Shown: positions 37,154 to 46,744 of the stretch, piece after piece | How positions within the stretch are numbered: position 1 is the stretch's first letter | How the letters are laid out: each line of letters starts with the position of its first letter | Virus record (IMG/VR): IMGVR_UViG_3300033153_003434 | Location: 1 to 61,040 of that record | Reading direction: 5' to 3' (one strand) | DNA from: a virus | DNA: 61,040 nucleotides | The notes under the pieces: model-generated | The model's input: only the letters and a program-made list of their open reading frames with translations | Database searches by the model: none | What the model was told of the DNA's origin: nothing | Translations under genes and position numbers: made by a program

Positions 37154-38038
37154 ATGAAAAAGAAATCATTATTAGAAAGCTACACTACAATGCTAACCGA
37201 AAGTGTGGTAACTTTAGATAAAGAAATAGAAGAATTGTTAAATAGATATAGTAAAGAAATTGATGCTATAACTGTAGTTCCCCCAGAACATAAAAATTTT
37301 ACGAGTTGTAAACTTACAGATGCTAACGGAAAATTAGAACTTATTGATGTTAACGACAAAGCTTTACGACAAAATGTTGGTAAAATTTTAAAAAAATTAT
37401 ATCCTGATATAGATGTGGTTGGTGATAAAATAGTTCAAAAATTAATTTTAGATTTAAAACAGTTATCAACAAATACTTTAGAATCACAAATGAAAAAGTA
37501 TGGTGTGGATGTAACTGTTTATGATAATATTGCAGAATGGTATAAAAAATGTGCCGATACTGCTAACATAACTTCTTGTGTGACAGGTAGAGAAGATAAA
37601 ACCTTATCTTCATATACAAAAGACCCAAATATTCAAATAGCTATTATGACAGACCTTAAAACTGGTGAGCTTATTGGTAGAGCATTATTATGGCATAATG
37701 TTGAAGATACTGAAAGTAAAAACTTTAATACTTTATTGGATAGAACTTATCCAGGTGGTGATACAAACATACACGAAAAGTTTGAAACATGGGGTAAAAT
37801 TAACAAATATTGGGTTAGAACACGATTAACACATGGTGAATATCAAATAATAGATAATAAAACTATGAAATTAAGATTTAGATTTGAATTAAAACCAGAA
37901 GATATAAAACATGTGCCATATATGGATACTTTTAGAAATTTATATAAAAGTACTAACTACGATAATTTAATTGGAACAAATTATAGAACAAATAATAGAA
38001 ATTGGTGGGCTGATAACACAGTATTGAGGGTTGGATAA
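37154..38038 (+). CDS. SC...GRALLW...DRTYP domain protein, copy A (294 aa)
   Basis: The start is ATG 37154, because the upstream TTG at 37142 lies before the GAGGAT ribosome binding site. The N-terminus MKKKSLLESYTTMLTESV matches the recurring signature, with a candidate LTE-S cleavage site. The domain follows in order: LYPDIDVVGDKIVQKLIL, YDNIAEWYKKC, ITSCVTGREDK, IQIAIMTDLKTGELIGRALL, DRTYPGG and PYMDTFRNLY. The conserved order is shared with copies B-E downstream. I know no function for this domain. Unlike the later copies it has no zinc fingers. The next gene starts after two bases. Confidence 0.75.
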   Translation: MKKKSLLESYTTMLTESVVTLDKEIEELLNRYSKEIDAITVVPPEHKNFTSCKLTDANGKLELIDVNDKALRQNVGKILKKLYPDIDVVGDKIVQKLILDLKQLSTNTLESQMKKYGVDVTVYDNIAEWYKKCADTANITSCVTGREDKTLSSYTKDPNIQIAIMTDLKTGELIGRALLWHNVEDTESKNFNTLLDRTYPGGDTNIHEKFETWGKINKYWVRTRLTHGEYQIIDNKTMKLRFRFELKPEDIKHVPYMDTFRNLYKSTNYDNLIGTNYRTNNRNWWADNTVLRVG

Positions 38039-38040
38039 TT

Positions 38041-39594
38041 ATGTATGATTTACATGGTAATATATTAAATGAAGCAGGTGGTAATGTACCGTTTGTAGAC
38101 ATTGAAATAAGAGAAGTGTTGGAAAAATTCGGATTGAAGTATATGTCTGCTGATACTGACATAGTATCCATTAAAGTTACAGATGCAGAAGGTAAATTTG
38201 ATGTTACGAGAGTTAACAAAGTTGGAAAAGAAATAACTCAGAGAGTTAAAAAGTTTGGTGGTTTATTAACCGAATTATTCCCTGGTCTTGATGTTGTTGG
38301 TGACCCTACTATACAAAAAATGATAAACGAACTTAGAACAGTTTCAAATAAAATAGTTCTAAGGGAAGATTTTGAAATTCATGATGATATCACAAAATGG
38401 TATAGAGAACTTAAAAAAATAGATAAACATGTTTTTCATTCGTGTATTACTGGAAGGGAACAACTATTAGAACCAATTGAAAACGAGCCAAATATTCAAA
38501 TAGTTATAATGAACGATAAAAAAACAGGTAAACCTAAAGGCAGAGCCTTATTATTTCACAAAGTTCAGGATGCAGACACCAAAGAAGTTAATTCTTATCT
38601 TGAAAGATGTTATCCTAATAATGACGAATATGTAAAAAATGAATATATAAAATGGGCTAAACTTGAAGGATTTTGGTATAGAACTTATCAAGGTGCTAGA
38701 ACCGAAGATATATCAAAGATATCAGGTAAAGAAATGAAGCTCAGGTTTATGTTTGAAAAACCAATAGAAGAAATTCCATATCTTCCATATATGGATACCT
38801 TTAGAAACCTATGGGTTTTTAATGGTAAAAATAGAAATTATATAATAGCCACAAATTATAAAACTAAAAGTGCTCAATGGTGGTCAGATAACGAAAGAGG
38901 TTCTGATTTATCAAAACCTGGAAAAATAGCACAAGATTTTAGAGTTGTTAATAATTGGGTAGATGATAGAAGAGCACCTGACCCACCGCAACCACGAAGA
39001 GATGATGCTGTTTTTTTAGGTGATTGTCGATGGTGTGAAAGAAGTATTTACGATGATATGAATTATTACAACATTGCGTATGATGGTAATGATAGATTAA
39101 TGTGTGGTAATTGTTATGATGATTATGGTTTTCATTGTGATAGTTGTGATGAATATTTATCAAGAGATGATGCTGTTACGGTAAACCCCAACACTGGTAA
39201 TAGCATGTTAAAATGTTATACTTGTGCTGATAATGCTAATGATATAAAAAAATGTAGATGGTGTAGTAACTTTTATACTATAAACAACTTACACACCACA
39301 GACAATGACCATCTAGTGTGTGACTATTGTGCAACTAGAAGAAGAAGGAGGGGTAATGTGCATGTTGAAAAGTGTAAGGATTGTAATAAATATATCGAAG
39401 TTGATAGAAACAAACCAGTAAAAGAAGCGGGTATCAGACTATTAACCAGCAAAAAAAATGGTAATCAATATAGTTATTGTGATGATTGTATGATTAATAA
39501 TCATCAACCAGACGAATTTTATGAATTTAACGAAGATACGGTTAATAATTATAAAAAAGGCAAAAAACCAGATAGAGACCTTAATGATTGGTAG
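38041..39594 (+). CDS. SC...GRALLW domain protein with zinc fingers, copy B (517 aa)
   Basis: The N-terminus MYDLHGNILNEAGG contains an LNE-A site. The domain (residues about 20-290) has LFPGLDVVGDPTIQKMIN, HSCITGREQ, GKPKGRALLFHKVQD, LERCYPN and PYMDTFRNLW. The C-terminal 190 residues hold repeated Cys pairs: CRWCERS, CGNCYDD, CDSCDEY, CYTCADN, CRWCSNF, CDYCATR, CKDCNKY and CDDCMIN, a string of LIM/RING-like zinc sites. Zinc fingers added to an unknown packaged domain suggest binding to nucleic acid or host protein. Confidence 0.75.
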   Translation: MYDLHGNILNEAGGNVPFVDIEIREVLEKFGLKYMSADTDIVSIKVTDAEGKFDVTRVNKVGKEITQRVKKFGGLLTELFPGLDVVGDPTIQKMINELRTVSNKIVLREDFEIHDDITKWYRELKKIDKHVFHSCITGREQLLEPIENEPNIQIVIMNDKKTGKPKGRALLFHKVQDADTKEVNSYLERCYPNNDEYVKNEYIKWAKLEGFWYRTYQGARTEDISKISGKEMKLRFMFEKPIEEIPYLPYMDTFRNLWVFNGKNRNYIIATNYKTKSAQWWSDNERGSDLSKPGKIAQDFRVVNNWVDDRRAPDPPQPRRDDAVFLGDCRWCERSIYDDMNYYNIAYDGNDRLMCGNCYDDYGFHCDSCDEYLSRDDAVTVNPNTGNSMLKCYTCADNANDIKKCRWCSNFYTINNLHTTDNDHLVCDYCATRRRRRGNVHVEKCKDCNKYIEVDRNKPVKEAGIRLLTSKKNGNQYSYCDDCMINNHQPDEFYEFNEDTVNNYKKGKKPDRDLNDW

Positions 39595-39599
39595 TAACT

Positions 39600-39607
39600 T
39601 ATAAATA
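39600..39607 (+). promoter_or_regulatory. TATAAATA late promoter
   Basis: An exact octamer lies just after the copy B stop and 27 bases before ATG 39634. Confidence 0.6.
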
Positions 39608-39633
39608 ATAATAAACAAATGAGATTATAAATT

Positions 39634-41301
39634 ATGAAAAGAAAAGATATTAAAATGTTTGATAGGTTTCTATTTGAAAACCTACTAAAAGAAAGTTATA
39701 ACCTTTATGAAGCTTTAGAGATATCTAACGAAATTAGTAAAATTCTTCAAAGATACGGTTATGATATTCCTACCGATGTTGATATTCAAAAAATTGAACC
39801 ATCTAAACAAGATAATATGTTTGATGTTACTATTATTGATAAACAAGGTAGAGAAAAAAAGCAACAGAAAAAAATTACAAAACTTTTAAAACAACTATAT
39901 CCATCTATAGATTTAACAGGTAGTACAGAAGTGCAAACACTTATTAATGAATTAAGACTTGTAACTGGTGCTAAACAAGAAAGATATAAATTTGAAATTT
40001 ATGATGATGTTGCACATTGGTATAAAAAACTTAAAAATGAATATGGGGTTGGTTCTTGTGTTGTTGATGGTGGCAGAGTTGAATCGGGAGAAACTGACAG
40101 ACTTTTAAGAGGAATTGAAAAACTTCCAGAATTACAAATTGTAGTACTGTGGGATAACGAAAAGAAAACATATATAGGTAGAGCATTATTATGGCATGGT
40201 GTAACTGGCGCAGGTAAAAAAACATATCTCGATAGAACATATCCTGGTTCAAGTGAACCAATTCATTCTATATATATTAATTGGGCTGAAAAACAAGGTT
40301 ATAATTATAGAACTAGTATGAATCATGACGGTTATCAAAACATAAATAATAAAACCCAAAGAATTAAATTTAATTGTGGTAAAATTATTGACGAAGATAT
40401 CGTAACACTTCCATATATGGATACATTTAGATGGTGTACAGTACACCCTAAAACAGGGAAAATGTGGTTTATGAATTATAAACCAAGTTCTTCTATTACG
40501 ACAGTACATAAATTAGGTGCACCTGCTGGTGTAACTGTTTACACAAAACCAACTTGTGACCTTTGCGGTAAAGCACTTAAAAGAACACAAGAAATACATC
40601 ACACAGCACAATATAAAAGAGTTTGTAATGAATGTTTTGCAAATTTCCATAATTGTAAATTTTGTGATAGAAATTATAAAACAAATGGTAAAATTGATGA
40701 ATTAAACAGACATGATAACATGACTGAATTATCAACTGGTGGTTATAGTTATATATGTAGAAACTGTGCAAGTAAACGATTTAAACAATGTGCCAAATGT
40801 GGTAAATATGATTTCAAAAAGGAATATCGTGAATTTATCAATAAGAATGGTCAAACACAATATATCTGTGCTGAGGATGCTGAAAAACATGGTGTAGAAA
40901 CATGTGGTGAATGTAATGCTTACTCAGAAAATATAAAAACAGTTGTAGTTGGTGGTGATAAACATTTTGTTTGTAATAAATGTGGTGATAAATTTATAGA
41001 ATGTAGAAATTGTCATAATTATTTCTATGGTAACGATTTGTGGTATTCTAATAATTATCTATTTACATCTTGTTTCTGCGACCCTTGTTTCCAAGAAGCA
41101 GGTAAAGCATATAAAAAGAAATATGGTGATGACTTCTACAATGAAAATATTAAAAATGGTTTTACATTCTTTGATGATTTAGACGAAGATAATAAAAATA
41201 CTATTAGAAAGAAAAGTGTTGTGAAGGAAGGTAGTTATAAAACATATAATGATGTATATACAACTATATTAGCGGAAATGAGTGAACATGGACAGCTATA
41301 A
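39634..41301 (+). CDS. SC...GRALLW domain protein with zinc fingers, copy C (555 aa)
   Basis: The N-terminal region MFDRFLFENLLKESYNLYE is helical. The domain contains LYPSIDLTGSTEVQTLIN, YDDVAHWYKKL, GSCVVDGGR, IGRALLWHGVTG, YLDRTYPGS and PYMDTFRWC. The C-terminal 260 residues carry CDLCGKA, CNECFAN, CKFCDRN, CRNCASK, CAKCGKY, CGECNAY, CNKCGDK and CRNCHNY, more zinc sites than copy B. The last residues, KTYNDVYTTILAEMSE, resemble the window's N-terminal signature but lie at the C-terminus. It overlaps copies D/E by 14 bases. Confidence 0.75.
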   Translation: MKRKDIKMFDRFLFENLLKESYNLYEALEISNEISKILQRYGYDIPTDVDIQKIEPSKQDNMFDVTIIDKQGREKKQQKKITKLLKQLYPSIDLTGSTEVQTLINELRLVTGAKQERYKFEIYDDVAHWYKKLKNEYGVGSCVVDGGRVESGETDRLLRGIEKLPELQIVVLWDNEKKTYIGRALLWHGVTGAGKKTYLDRTYPGSSEPIHSIYINWAEKQGYNYRTSMNHDGYQNINNKTQRIKFNCGKIIDEDIVTLPYMDTFRWCTVHPKTGKMWFMNYKPSSSITTVHKLGAPAGVTVYTKPTCDLCGKALKRTQEIHHTAQYKRVCNECFANFHNCKFCDRNYKTNGKIDELNRHDNMTELSTGGYSYICRNCASKRFKQCAKCGKYDFKKEYREFINKNGQTQYICAEDAEKHGVETCGECNAYSENIKTVVVGGDKHFVCNKCGDKFIECRNCHNYFYGNDLWYSNNYLFTSCFCDPCFQEAGKAYKKKYGDDFYNENIKNGFTFFDDLDEDNKNTIRKKSVVKEGSYKTYNDVYTTILAEMSEHGQL

Positions 41302-43801
41302 ACATCTAAATGAAAATTATTCAATAGATGGTAAAATATTACACATTTTAATAGATTATGGTTATAATAATCCTAAATTAGACGATATTATAGCCTTAGA
41401 ACTTACAGAAACACCTGGTGTATTAGCAATCACTACTAAAGATAAACAAGGTAGAGAAAGAAAAATACTACAAAAATCTATAGGTAGAATTTTAAGAAAT
41501 TTATTTCCTGATATAGATTTAGTTGGTGATGAAAAAGTTCAACAAATGATTAATGCTATTAAACTCCTATCAAATACAAAAGAAAGCGATTATTATGTTA
41601 AAATTTATAATAATATTACAGAATGGTATATGAAACTCGCAGGTCATGGTATAACTAGTTGTGTTAATGATAGTAAAAGAGAAGATGTTATTCTAAGAAC
41701 TATGGATAGCAACAAAAATATTAAAATAGCTGTAATGTATAATCAAAGCGATGATAAACCAATAGGTAGAGCTTTGATATGGTATAATGTACAAGGTTTA
41801 AACAAACCTTTCCTTGATAGAACCTACCCAGAAAATAAAACACATATTAACCAAAAATATCATAAATGGGGTAAAGAACATGGTTATGCTGTAAGAGATA
41901 GCAACCATTGGATGAATACCCAAGAAATTGATGGTCATTCAAATAAACTAATGTATTTCGATTTTAAAATACCCGAAGAAGCTGTTAAAGTACTCCCATA
42001 TATGGATACCTTTAAATATGGTAAACAAAGTAAAGGTAGTTTTAAATTATATAATAATATGGTTAAAGGATATGAATATATATTTGATAATATAAGGGGT
42101 ACTTATATCGGGGGTTATGAGTATACAGATTTTAAAACAACCCATAAAGGTTTAAAAGCATTTGGTGCTTGTCCTATGTGTCATGATATTGTTAACTATA
42201 CTGATGAATATATTATAAGGTCTGAATGGGATGGTATCAATACCTATAATAATGAATATATACACGAGTATTGTAAATCAGACGAGCTTAAAAAATGTGA
42301 TGGTTGTGATAAATATATGATGCCTTATGATATAGGGTATAAAGATGGTAAATTATACTGTCCACAATGTCAAGTTACCAAGTTTGGTGGTAAAATAGAT
42401 GAATGCGTTGCTTGTAGTGGTAATTGCTTAATAAACGAAAGTATTTGTGAAGTATGTTATGGTCAGGGAACGATTGTTCATACATACGCCTTAAATGAAG
42501 CCGTAGAGGCTAATGAAAGATTTGAAACTATTTTAAAAAATTATGGTTATGAAATGCCTAAAGAATCTATAATTAAAAGAATAGAAATTACACATTCCCC
42601 TGGTGCATTTCTTGTTTACACTACTGACAATAAAGGTAACGAAAATATGCAAGTTCAACGAAGAGTTGGAAGAATATTAAAAATGTTATTCCCAGGTATT
42701 CAAACAGATGGTAGTGATAGAGAAGTAAGGTATATGATAGAAGATTTACAACAACTATCAGTAGATTCGGAAGAAAGCCCTTACACATTATCATTAATGG
42801 ATGATGTATTTGAAGGTTATCGTAAAGCACATCTAAGAGGTGTTCAAAGTTGTGTGACTTGGAATGGTAGATTAGATAGTGGGTTAACAGAAGTTATGAT
42901 GACTGATTTAAACAGATGTGCTAAATGTAAGTTATTAGTAGCTAATGATAAAAATGATGAAAATCCAGTAGTCGCTAGAGCTTTAGTATGGGAAGATGTT
43001 AAATTAGTTAAATCAGATGGCACAACAGAAGAAACAACTTTGATAGATAGAATATACCCATTTGATAATACAACTAATTCTATGTATAGATTATATGCGC
43101 GAAGAAGAAATTGGACTGTTATGGATAGTGTGCCATCCAGTGCACATGTATTATTTGATACAGAATTAAAAAATTATAGTGTATTTCCGTATATGGATAC
43201 ACTTAACCGTGGTGTGTTTTTAGACGGAACACTTCATTTAATGAATAAAGGAAGTATAAGTATAGATGGTAAAACTATAGAAGCTACCGAAGGACCGTTT
43301 GTAAATCAAATGGGTGCTTTTAAAAATGATGAAATACGAGAAAAACTAACTGATAGATTTATAGAACAAGAAAGTTGTGTGCAGTGTGGGGATTATTTCT
43401 CAGAAGATGATATGATTAACGATACTTTTAACGATGAATTATACTGTCAAGGATGTGCTAATAAGGTTTTAACAGAATGTCCTGAATGTGATAAATGGTG
43501 TCATACCAATGAAGCAACAACTGTATATCCTGATTATGTAGATGTGTGTCCTGATTGTATAGATGATTATAGTGAATGTGGTGAATGTAATAAATATTAC
43601 GATAGTGACGATATGGTTGAATTTGAAGATGCAAATTACAGATATGAACATGTGTGTGAAAATTGTGCTGATGATGTGGGGTTTGAATGTTCACATTGTG
43701 GTAGTTGGTGGAGTAATAATCAAAAAAATGAAACAGATGACGGAACACTTTGTAATGAGTGTTGGAACGAATGGATAGCTCAACAAGAAGATGAGGAATA
43801 A
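41288..43801 (+). CDS. Double SC...GRALLW domain protein with zinc fingers, copies D+E (837 aa)
   Basis: The start is ATG 41288 (a GTG at 41282 is also possible). The first domain (residues about 15-250) has LFPDIDLVGDEKVQQMIN, TSCVNDSKR, IGRALIWYNVQG, DRTYPEN and PYMDTFKYG, then zinc fingers (CPMCHDI, CDGCDKY, CPQCQVT, CVACSGN). Near residue 400, ALNEAVEANERFETIL restarts the pattern and a second domain follows (FPGIQTDGSDREVRYMIEDL, QSCVTWNGR, VARALVWEDV, DRIYPFD, PYMDTLNRG). A C-terminal finger array follows (CVQCGDY, CPECDKW, CGECNKY, CSHCGSW). It is clearly a fusion of two tandem paralogues. Confidence 0.75.
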   Translation: MDSYKHLNENYSIDGKILHILIDYGYNNPKLDDIIALELTETPGVLAITTKDKQGRERKILQKSIGRILRNLFPDIDLVGDEKVQQMINAIKLLSNTKESDYYVKIYNNITEWYMKLAGHGITSCVNDSKREDVILRTMDSNKNIKIAVMYNQSDDKPIGRALIWYNVQGLNKPFLDRTYPENKTHINQKYHKWGKEHGYAVRDSNHWMNTQEIDGHSNKLMYFDFKIPEEAVKVLPYMDTFKYGKQSKGSFKLYNNMVKGYEYIFDNIRGTYIGGYEYTDFKTTHKGLKAFGACPMCHDIVNYTDEYIIRSEWDGINTYNNEYIHEYCKSDELKKCDGCDKYMMPYDIGYKDGKLYCPQCQVTKFGGKIDECVACSGNCLINESICEVCYGQGTIVHTYALNEAVEANERFETILKNYGYEMPKESIIKRIEITHSPGAFLVYTTDNKGNENMQVQRRVGRILKMLFPGIQTDGSDREVRYMIEDLQQLSVDSEESPYTLSLMDDVFEGYRKAHLRGVQSCVTWNGRLDSGLTEVMMTDLNRCAKCKLLVANDKNDENPVVARALVWEDVKLVKSDGTTEETTLIDRIYPFDNTTNSMYRLYARRRNWTVMDSVPSSAHVLFDTELKNYSVFPYMDTLNRGVFLDGTLHLMNKGSISIDGKTIEATEGPFVNQMGAFKNDEIREKLTDRFIEQESCVQCGDYFSEDDMINDTFNDELYCQGCANKVLTECPECDKWCHTNEATTVYPDYVDVCPDCIDDYSECGECNKYYDSDDMVEFEDANYRYEHVCENCADDVGFECSHCGSWWSNNQKNETDDGTLCNECWNEWIAQQEDEE

Positions 43802-43802
43802 C

Positions 43803-44294
43803 ATGAAAAAGAAGATATTTGAAAAGTATGAAGAAATAATGGATAATTACTATGATAATATGTCAGATGAAGATATTATCAGAGAACAATATGGTAATGG
43901 GTATAGTAGTAGTGGTTGTTGTACTAATCTCGAACTGTTTGAAGCTTATTCAAGCCTTTTAATTGAAAAGTTGAAGGGTGATATAGAAAACAAAGAGTTT
44001 AGCGATAATGGGGGGTATTACGGGGGTGTATACAAAGGTAAGAAGTTCTCTGCTGGGTATTCTACACAAAACTTCGGTAAACAAATAGAAAACAAAGATG
44101 AATTGGAAATGAATCAAAAATATAATATATATGTTGAACATCACGATATGTGGCTTATGGGTTATAGATTAAAAGCTGCTGGTATCGGAATGTATAGATT
44201 TAAATATGATAATAAATCAGAAACTGAGAAATTTAACATAAAAAGACTTTACAACAACATAAAAAAAGGTTATATTATATCATATTCAAATTAA
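43803..44294 (+). CDS. Protein of unknown function with recurring N-terminus (163 aa)
   Basis: The start is ATG 43803 (GAGGAATAAC upstream); an ATG at 43791 lies inside the previous gene. The N-terminus MKKKIFEKYEEIMDNYYD fits the shared YEE pattern without a clear LxE. A second helical motif, NLELFEAYSSLLIEKLKGD, follows near residue 45. The central region contains glycine- and tyrosine-rich strands (NGGYYGGVYKGKKFSAGY). It closes the paralogue block and precedes the first sigma70 promoter on the plus strand. Confidence 0.6.
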   Translation: MKKKIFEKYEEIMDNYYDNMSDEDIIREQYGNGYSSSGCCTNLELFEAYSSLLIEKLKGDIENKEFSDNGGYYGGVYKGKKFSAGYSTQNFGKQIENKDELEMNQKYNIYVEHHDMWLMGYRLKAAGIGMYRFKYDNKSETEKFNIKRLYNNIKKGYIISYSN

Positions 44295-44329
44295 TTTTGT
44301 ACCTAAATCAAAAAAAATGAAAAAAAGAC

Positions 44330-44358
44330 TTGACAAAGAACTGATAATGTGTTATCTT
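44330..44358 (+). promoter_or_regulatory. Sigma70-type promoter with upstream A-tract
   Basis: TTGACA, a 17-base spacer and TATCTT, preceded by an A-rich tract like an UP element. It leaves a leader of about 90 bases before ATG 44457. Confidence 0.8.
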
Positions 44359-44456
44359 AAAGATGACAATCGGATGACAAGTTTATTTAATAATAGATTT
44401 AGAAGGGAAATTTTTTAAGTAACAACACAAACAAAACTTTAAATAAGATAATACAA

Positions 44457-45020
44457 ATGAGTAAGAAGACATCGAACATATCTCCAATAGTACAAAACTC
44501 AATAACTAAAGAGAAACTTTCAAAAGCAAATGCTTATATGGAACAAGAGTTAGACTCTCTTGAACCAACACATAATTTTGATGCTACAGAATATGGAAAA
44601 GTTATCGTTCACGAATATGTAAAGAAAGACGGTGTTATACATATTATAGATAATAGTGGTGAAAATTTCAGGGTTTATGAAATCCTACCAAATGGTTCTT
44701 ATTCAATGAAAAGTACTAATGATGGTGATGTTTCAAAAACAAATGGTGATGATTTAATTATAGTAAACGGTAAACTTACAATAAAAACAAATGGAGATAA
44801 ACTATCTATTAATGTGGATGGTGGAGATTCTCCTGTTATGGAGAGAGCAGTATCATTTGATAAACTAAAAGATAAGTTAGAAGAAATAATAACAAACATA
44901 ACCACATTTGGGTTATCAGCGTCACCAGGCAGTCCTATAACATATACGACTATGCCACCAATAACTATAACAGAAAATGATATTTGTTATGATAATATAG
45001 AAATAAACAAAAACGCATAA
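44457..45020 (+). CDS. Beta-rich protein of unknown function (187 aa)
   Basis: The N-terminal 40 residues are polar (MSKKTSNISPIVQNSITKEK), then repeated strands with G-D/N turns (GSYSMKSTNDGDVSKTNGDD, KLTIKTNGDKLSINVDGG) resemble short beta-prism or OB-like repeats of phage baseplate proteins. A helical segment and a proline-rich end follow. It is the first gene after a sigma70 promoter and carries a weak ribosome binding site. Family not recognised. Confidence 0.55.
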   Translation: MSKKTSNISPIVQNSITKEKLSKANAYMEQELDSLEPTHNFDATEYGKVIVHEYVKKDGVIHIIDNSGENFRVYEILPNGSYSMKSTNDGDVSKTNGDDLIIVNGKLTIKTNGDKLSINVDGGDSPVMERAVSFDKLKDKLEEIITNITTFGLSASPGSPITYTTMPPITITENDICYDNIEINKNA

Positions 45021-45027
45021 TAGATTT

Positions 45028-45047
45028 TATAAATAATGATATAAATA
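45028..45047 (+). promoter_or_regulatory. Two tandem TATAAATA late promoter motifs
   Basis: Octamers at 45028-45035 and 45040-45047 lie 29-48 bases before ATG 45076. Confidence 0.6.
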
Positions 45048-45075
45048 AATAATAATTAAATTATAAGGAAACAAA

Positions 45076-45591
45076 ATGATTAACAACAGAGATAGAAATA
45101 GTCTTAGAGAGTTTTACGAAAAAACTCATCCTACAAAGAAAGTTTCAGAAGCATATGATGATGCTAAAACAGAATTTTCAGAACCACATGCAATTCAAAA
45201 CCTTAAAGGTGAAAAAGTTCTTGGAATTCAAGTAGGTAATAAAACATATTACTTTACAGCAGATGTAGGTAAAAAGTATATCGCTTCTATGCAGAAAGTT
45301 ATTGATAACTTAGGTGGAGATAGCGGTCAAGACTTTGAAGATGAAGACGAAGATGAGTTTGGTGGTGAATTCTCACCAGAAGATGAAGAAAATATGCAAA
45401 GAAACCCTGCTATAATGGGTGAAGGTATTCTTAGAGAAGCTTATACTAAAGCTGCTACAGAAATAGCATATAATGAAGAAGGTAAAAGATTAAAACTTCA
45501 TTTTATTAATTTAGATGATAACATGTCTAAACTATTAAAATCTAAGTTTGGCAAGTATTATGATGAAGTAACTGATATTATACATCTATAA
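45076..45591 (+). CDS. Acidic-linker protein of unknown function (171 aa)
   Basis: The product begins MINNRDRNSLREFYEKTHPT and continues KKVSEAYDD. Strands at residues 50-75 (GEKVLGIQVGNKTYYFTADV) are followed by a D/E-rich linker (residues 90-115) and a C-terminal domain (ILREAYTKAATEIAYNEEGK). The tandem late promoters and the good AAGGAAAC ribosome binding site support late expression, in contrast to the small genes that follow. A virion-associated protein is plausible. Confidence 0.6.
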   Translation: MINNRDRNSLREFYEKTHPTKKVSEAYDDAKTEFSEPHAIQNLKGEKVLGIQVGNKTYYFTADVGKKYIASMQKVIDNLGGDSGQDFEDEDEDEFGGEFSPEDEENMQRNPAIMGEGILREAYTKAATEIAYNEEGKRLKLHFINLDDNMSKLLKSKFGKYYDEVTDIIHL

Positions 45592-45596
45592 AAACC

Positions 45597-45625
45597 TTGA
45601 CATTTTCAAAAACATTGTTTATATT
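45597..45625 (+). promoter_or_regulatory. Sigma70-type promoter
   Basis: TTGACA, a 17-base spacer and TATATT, starting directly after the stop at 45591; it drives 45661-46992. Confidence 0.85.
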
Positions 45626-45660
45626 GTCAATGTAACCGAAAATTAAAAGGGAGATTAAAA

Positions 45661-45900
45661 ATGAAAAGTATGAGAATTGTAACAGTAATAGATATTAAAG
45701 ACCTTAGAAGCTTCAAATTGTCAGACAACATGATTTGTGTTCTTGATGATGGTGCTGTAGCTTCAAACTTAGAATTTGACAGTAGCGATGAAGCATTTGT
45801 AGAATTAGAATCAATTCTTGATGCTGTAAGAAGAGGTAAGGATAGAGTAATAATCAGTACCATACAAAAAATAGAAGATAAAAATGAGTCTAAAGACTAA
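45661..45900 (+). CDS. Small protein of unknown function (79 aa)
   Basis: The product has alternating strands and helices (MKSMRIVTVIDIKDLRSFKL, DEAFVELESILDAVRRGKDR). AAAGGGAG lies before the ATG, and the sigma70 promoter is just upstream. It overlaps the next gene by 17 bases. No family is recognised. Confidence 0.65.
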   Translation: MKSMRIVTVIDIKDLRSFKLSDNMICVLDDGAVASNLEFDSSDEAFVELESILDAVRRGKDRVIISTIQKIEDKNESKD

Positions 45901-46744
45901 AATATTTTTAACTATATTAATAATACTGGTAGGTGTCGTAACTTGCCAGTATTTTTATAATAAGAATTTAAAAGAAGACCTTCATAACTCTGCTATGAAG
46001 ATTTCTGTTCTAGAGCAAAACCAACATGCTTTAAATGATTCTATTGCTTTTAAGTCTGATAGTGTTGCCGTACTTCATTCGTTTATAGGCGAACAAGAAG
46101 AATTGAATAAATCATTAGACAAACTCTATAATGATATTAAAAACACTACCGACCAAAATATTAAACGTCTTCGTGACCAAGTAGGTTTACTCGAAGGTGA
46201 AATTACATTTAAAGAAAAAGTTATAGACAGTTTGTTGGTTAATACTGACCATGCAGAAGTTACAGATAGCACTATTATGGTACCAGTTTTATATCATAAT
46301 ACGGATATGGGATTGAAGATTGATGCTTACACTGTCGGTAATTTTGTGGATAAAACTGCATATGTTCATTGGAATGAAATTAAAGTTACACTCCCTAAAT
46401 TACGAATAGGTTTGGTTTACGAATCATCCGACAGTACTATTGTTGCTATGATAGAATCTAATAAAGAAATCACAAAATTCAAAACTGTCATGTCTGACGA
46501 TTTATACAAATTGATTATAAACAACACAAGTCCGAAAAAGACATGGTTAAATTATATTGGTATTGTATCTGAATTAGAAGTTGTTGCCGAACCATATTTA
46601 AATCTTATGGCATTTGGTGAGTATAAAGACTTCTATATATTATACGGAAAGAGATTTGATGTTTATGAAAAATTATCTAATAAAGATATTTATAGATTCG
46701 GTTATAAAATGAGTTTAAAGAAAATTACAAGTTGGATACGATGA
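45884..46744 (+). CDS. Membrane-anchored coiled-coil protein (286 aa), spanin-like architecture
   Basis: An N-terminal signal anchor (IFLTILIILVGVVTCQYFY) is followed by a long helical region (residues 30-120, with heptad-like EDLHNSAMKISVLEQNQHAL and LNKSLDKLYNDIKN). A periplasm-type beta/alpha domain completes the protein. The order of one membrane helix then coiled coil resembles inner-membrane spanins of tailed phages, which fuse the membranes at lysis, but it is longer than typical and no partner lipoprotein is seen. It could equally be an envelope-associated accessory protein. The stop overlaps the next start (ATGA). Confidence 0.6.
   Translation: MSLKTKIFLTILIILVGVVTCQYFYNKNLKEDLHNSAMKISVLEQNQHALNDSIAFKSDSVAVLHSFIGEQEELNKSLDKLYNDIKNTTDQNIKRLRDQVGLLEGEITFKEKVIDSLLVNTDHAEVTDSTIMVPVLYHNTDMGLKIDAYTVGNFVDKTAYVHWNEIKVTLPKLRIGLVYESSDSTIVAMIESNKEITKFKTVMSDDLYKLIINNTSPKKTWLNYIGIVSELEVVAEPYLNLMAFGEYKDFYILYGKRFDVYEKLSNKDIYRFGYKMSLKKITSWIR

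Noticed and set aside
43458-43778. Overlapping frames on both strands within the zinc-finger region
   Set aside because: They are shadows of a clearly coding gene with conserved CxxC spacing.
45884-46744. Firm call as an inner-membrane spanin
   Set aside because: The topology fits but length is large and no outer-membrane partner or lysis genes are visible nearby.
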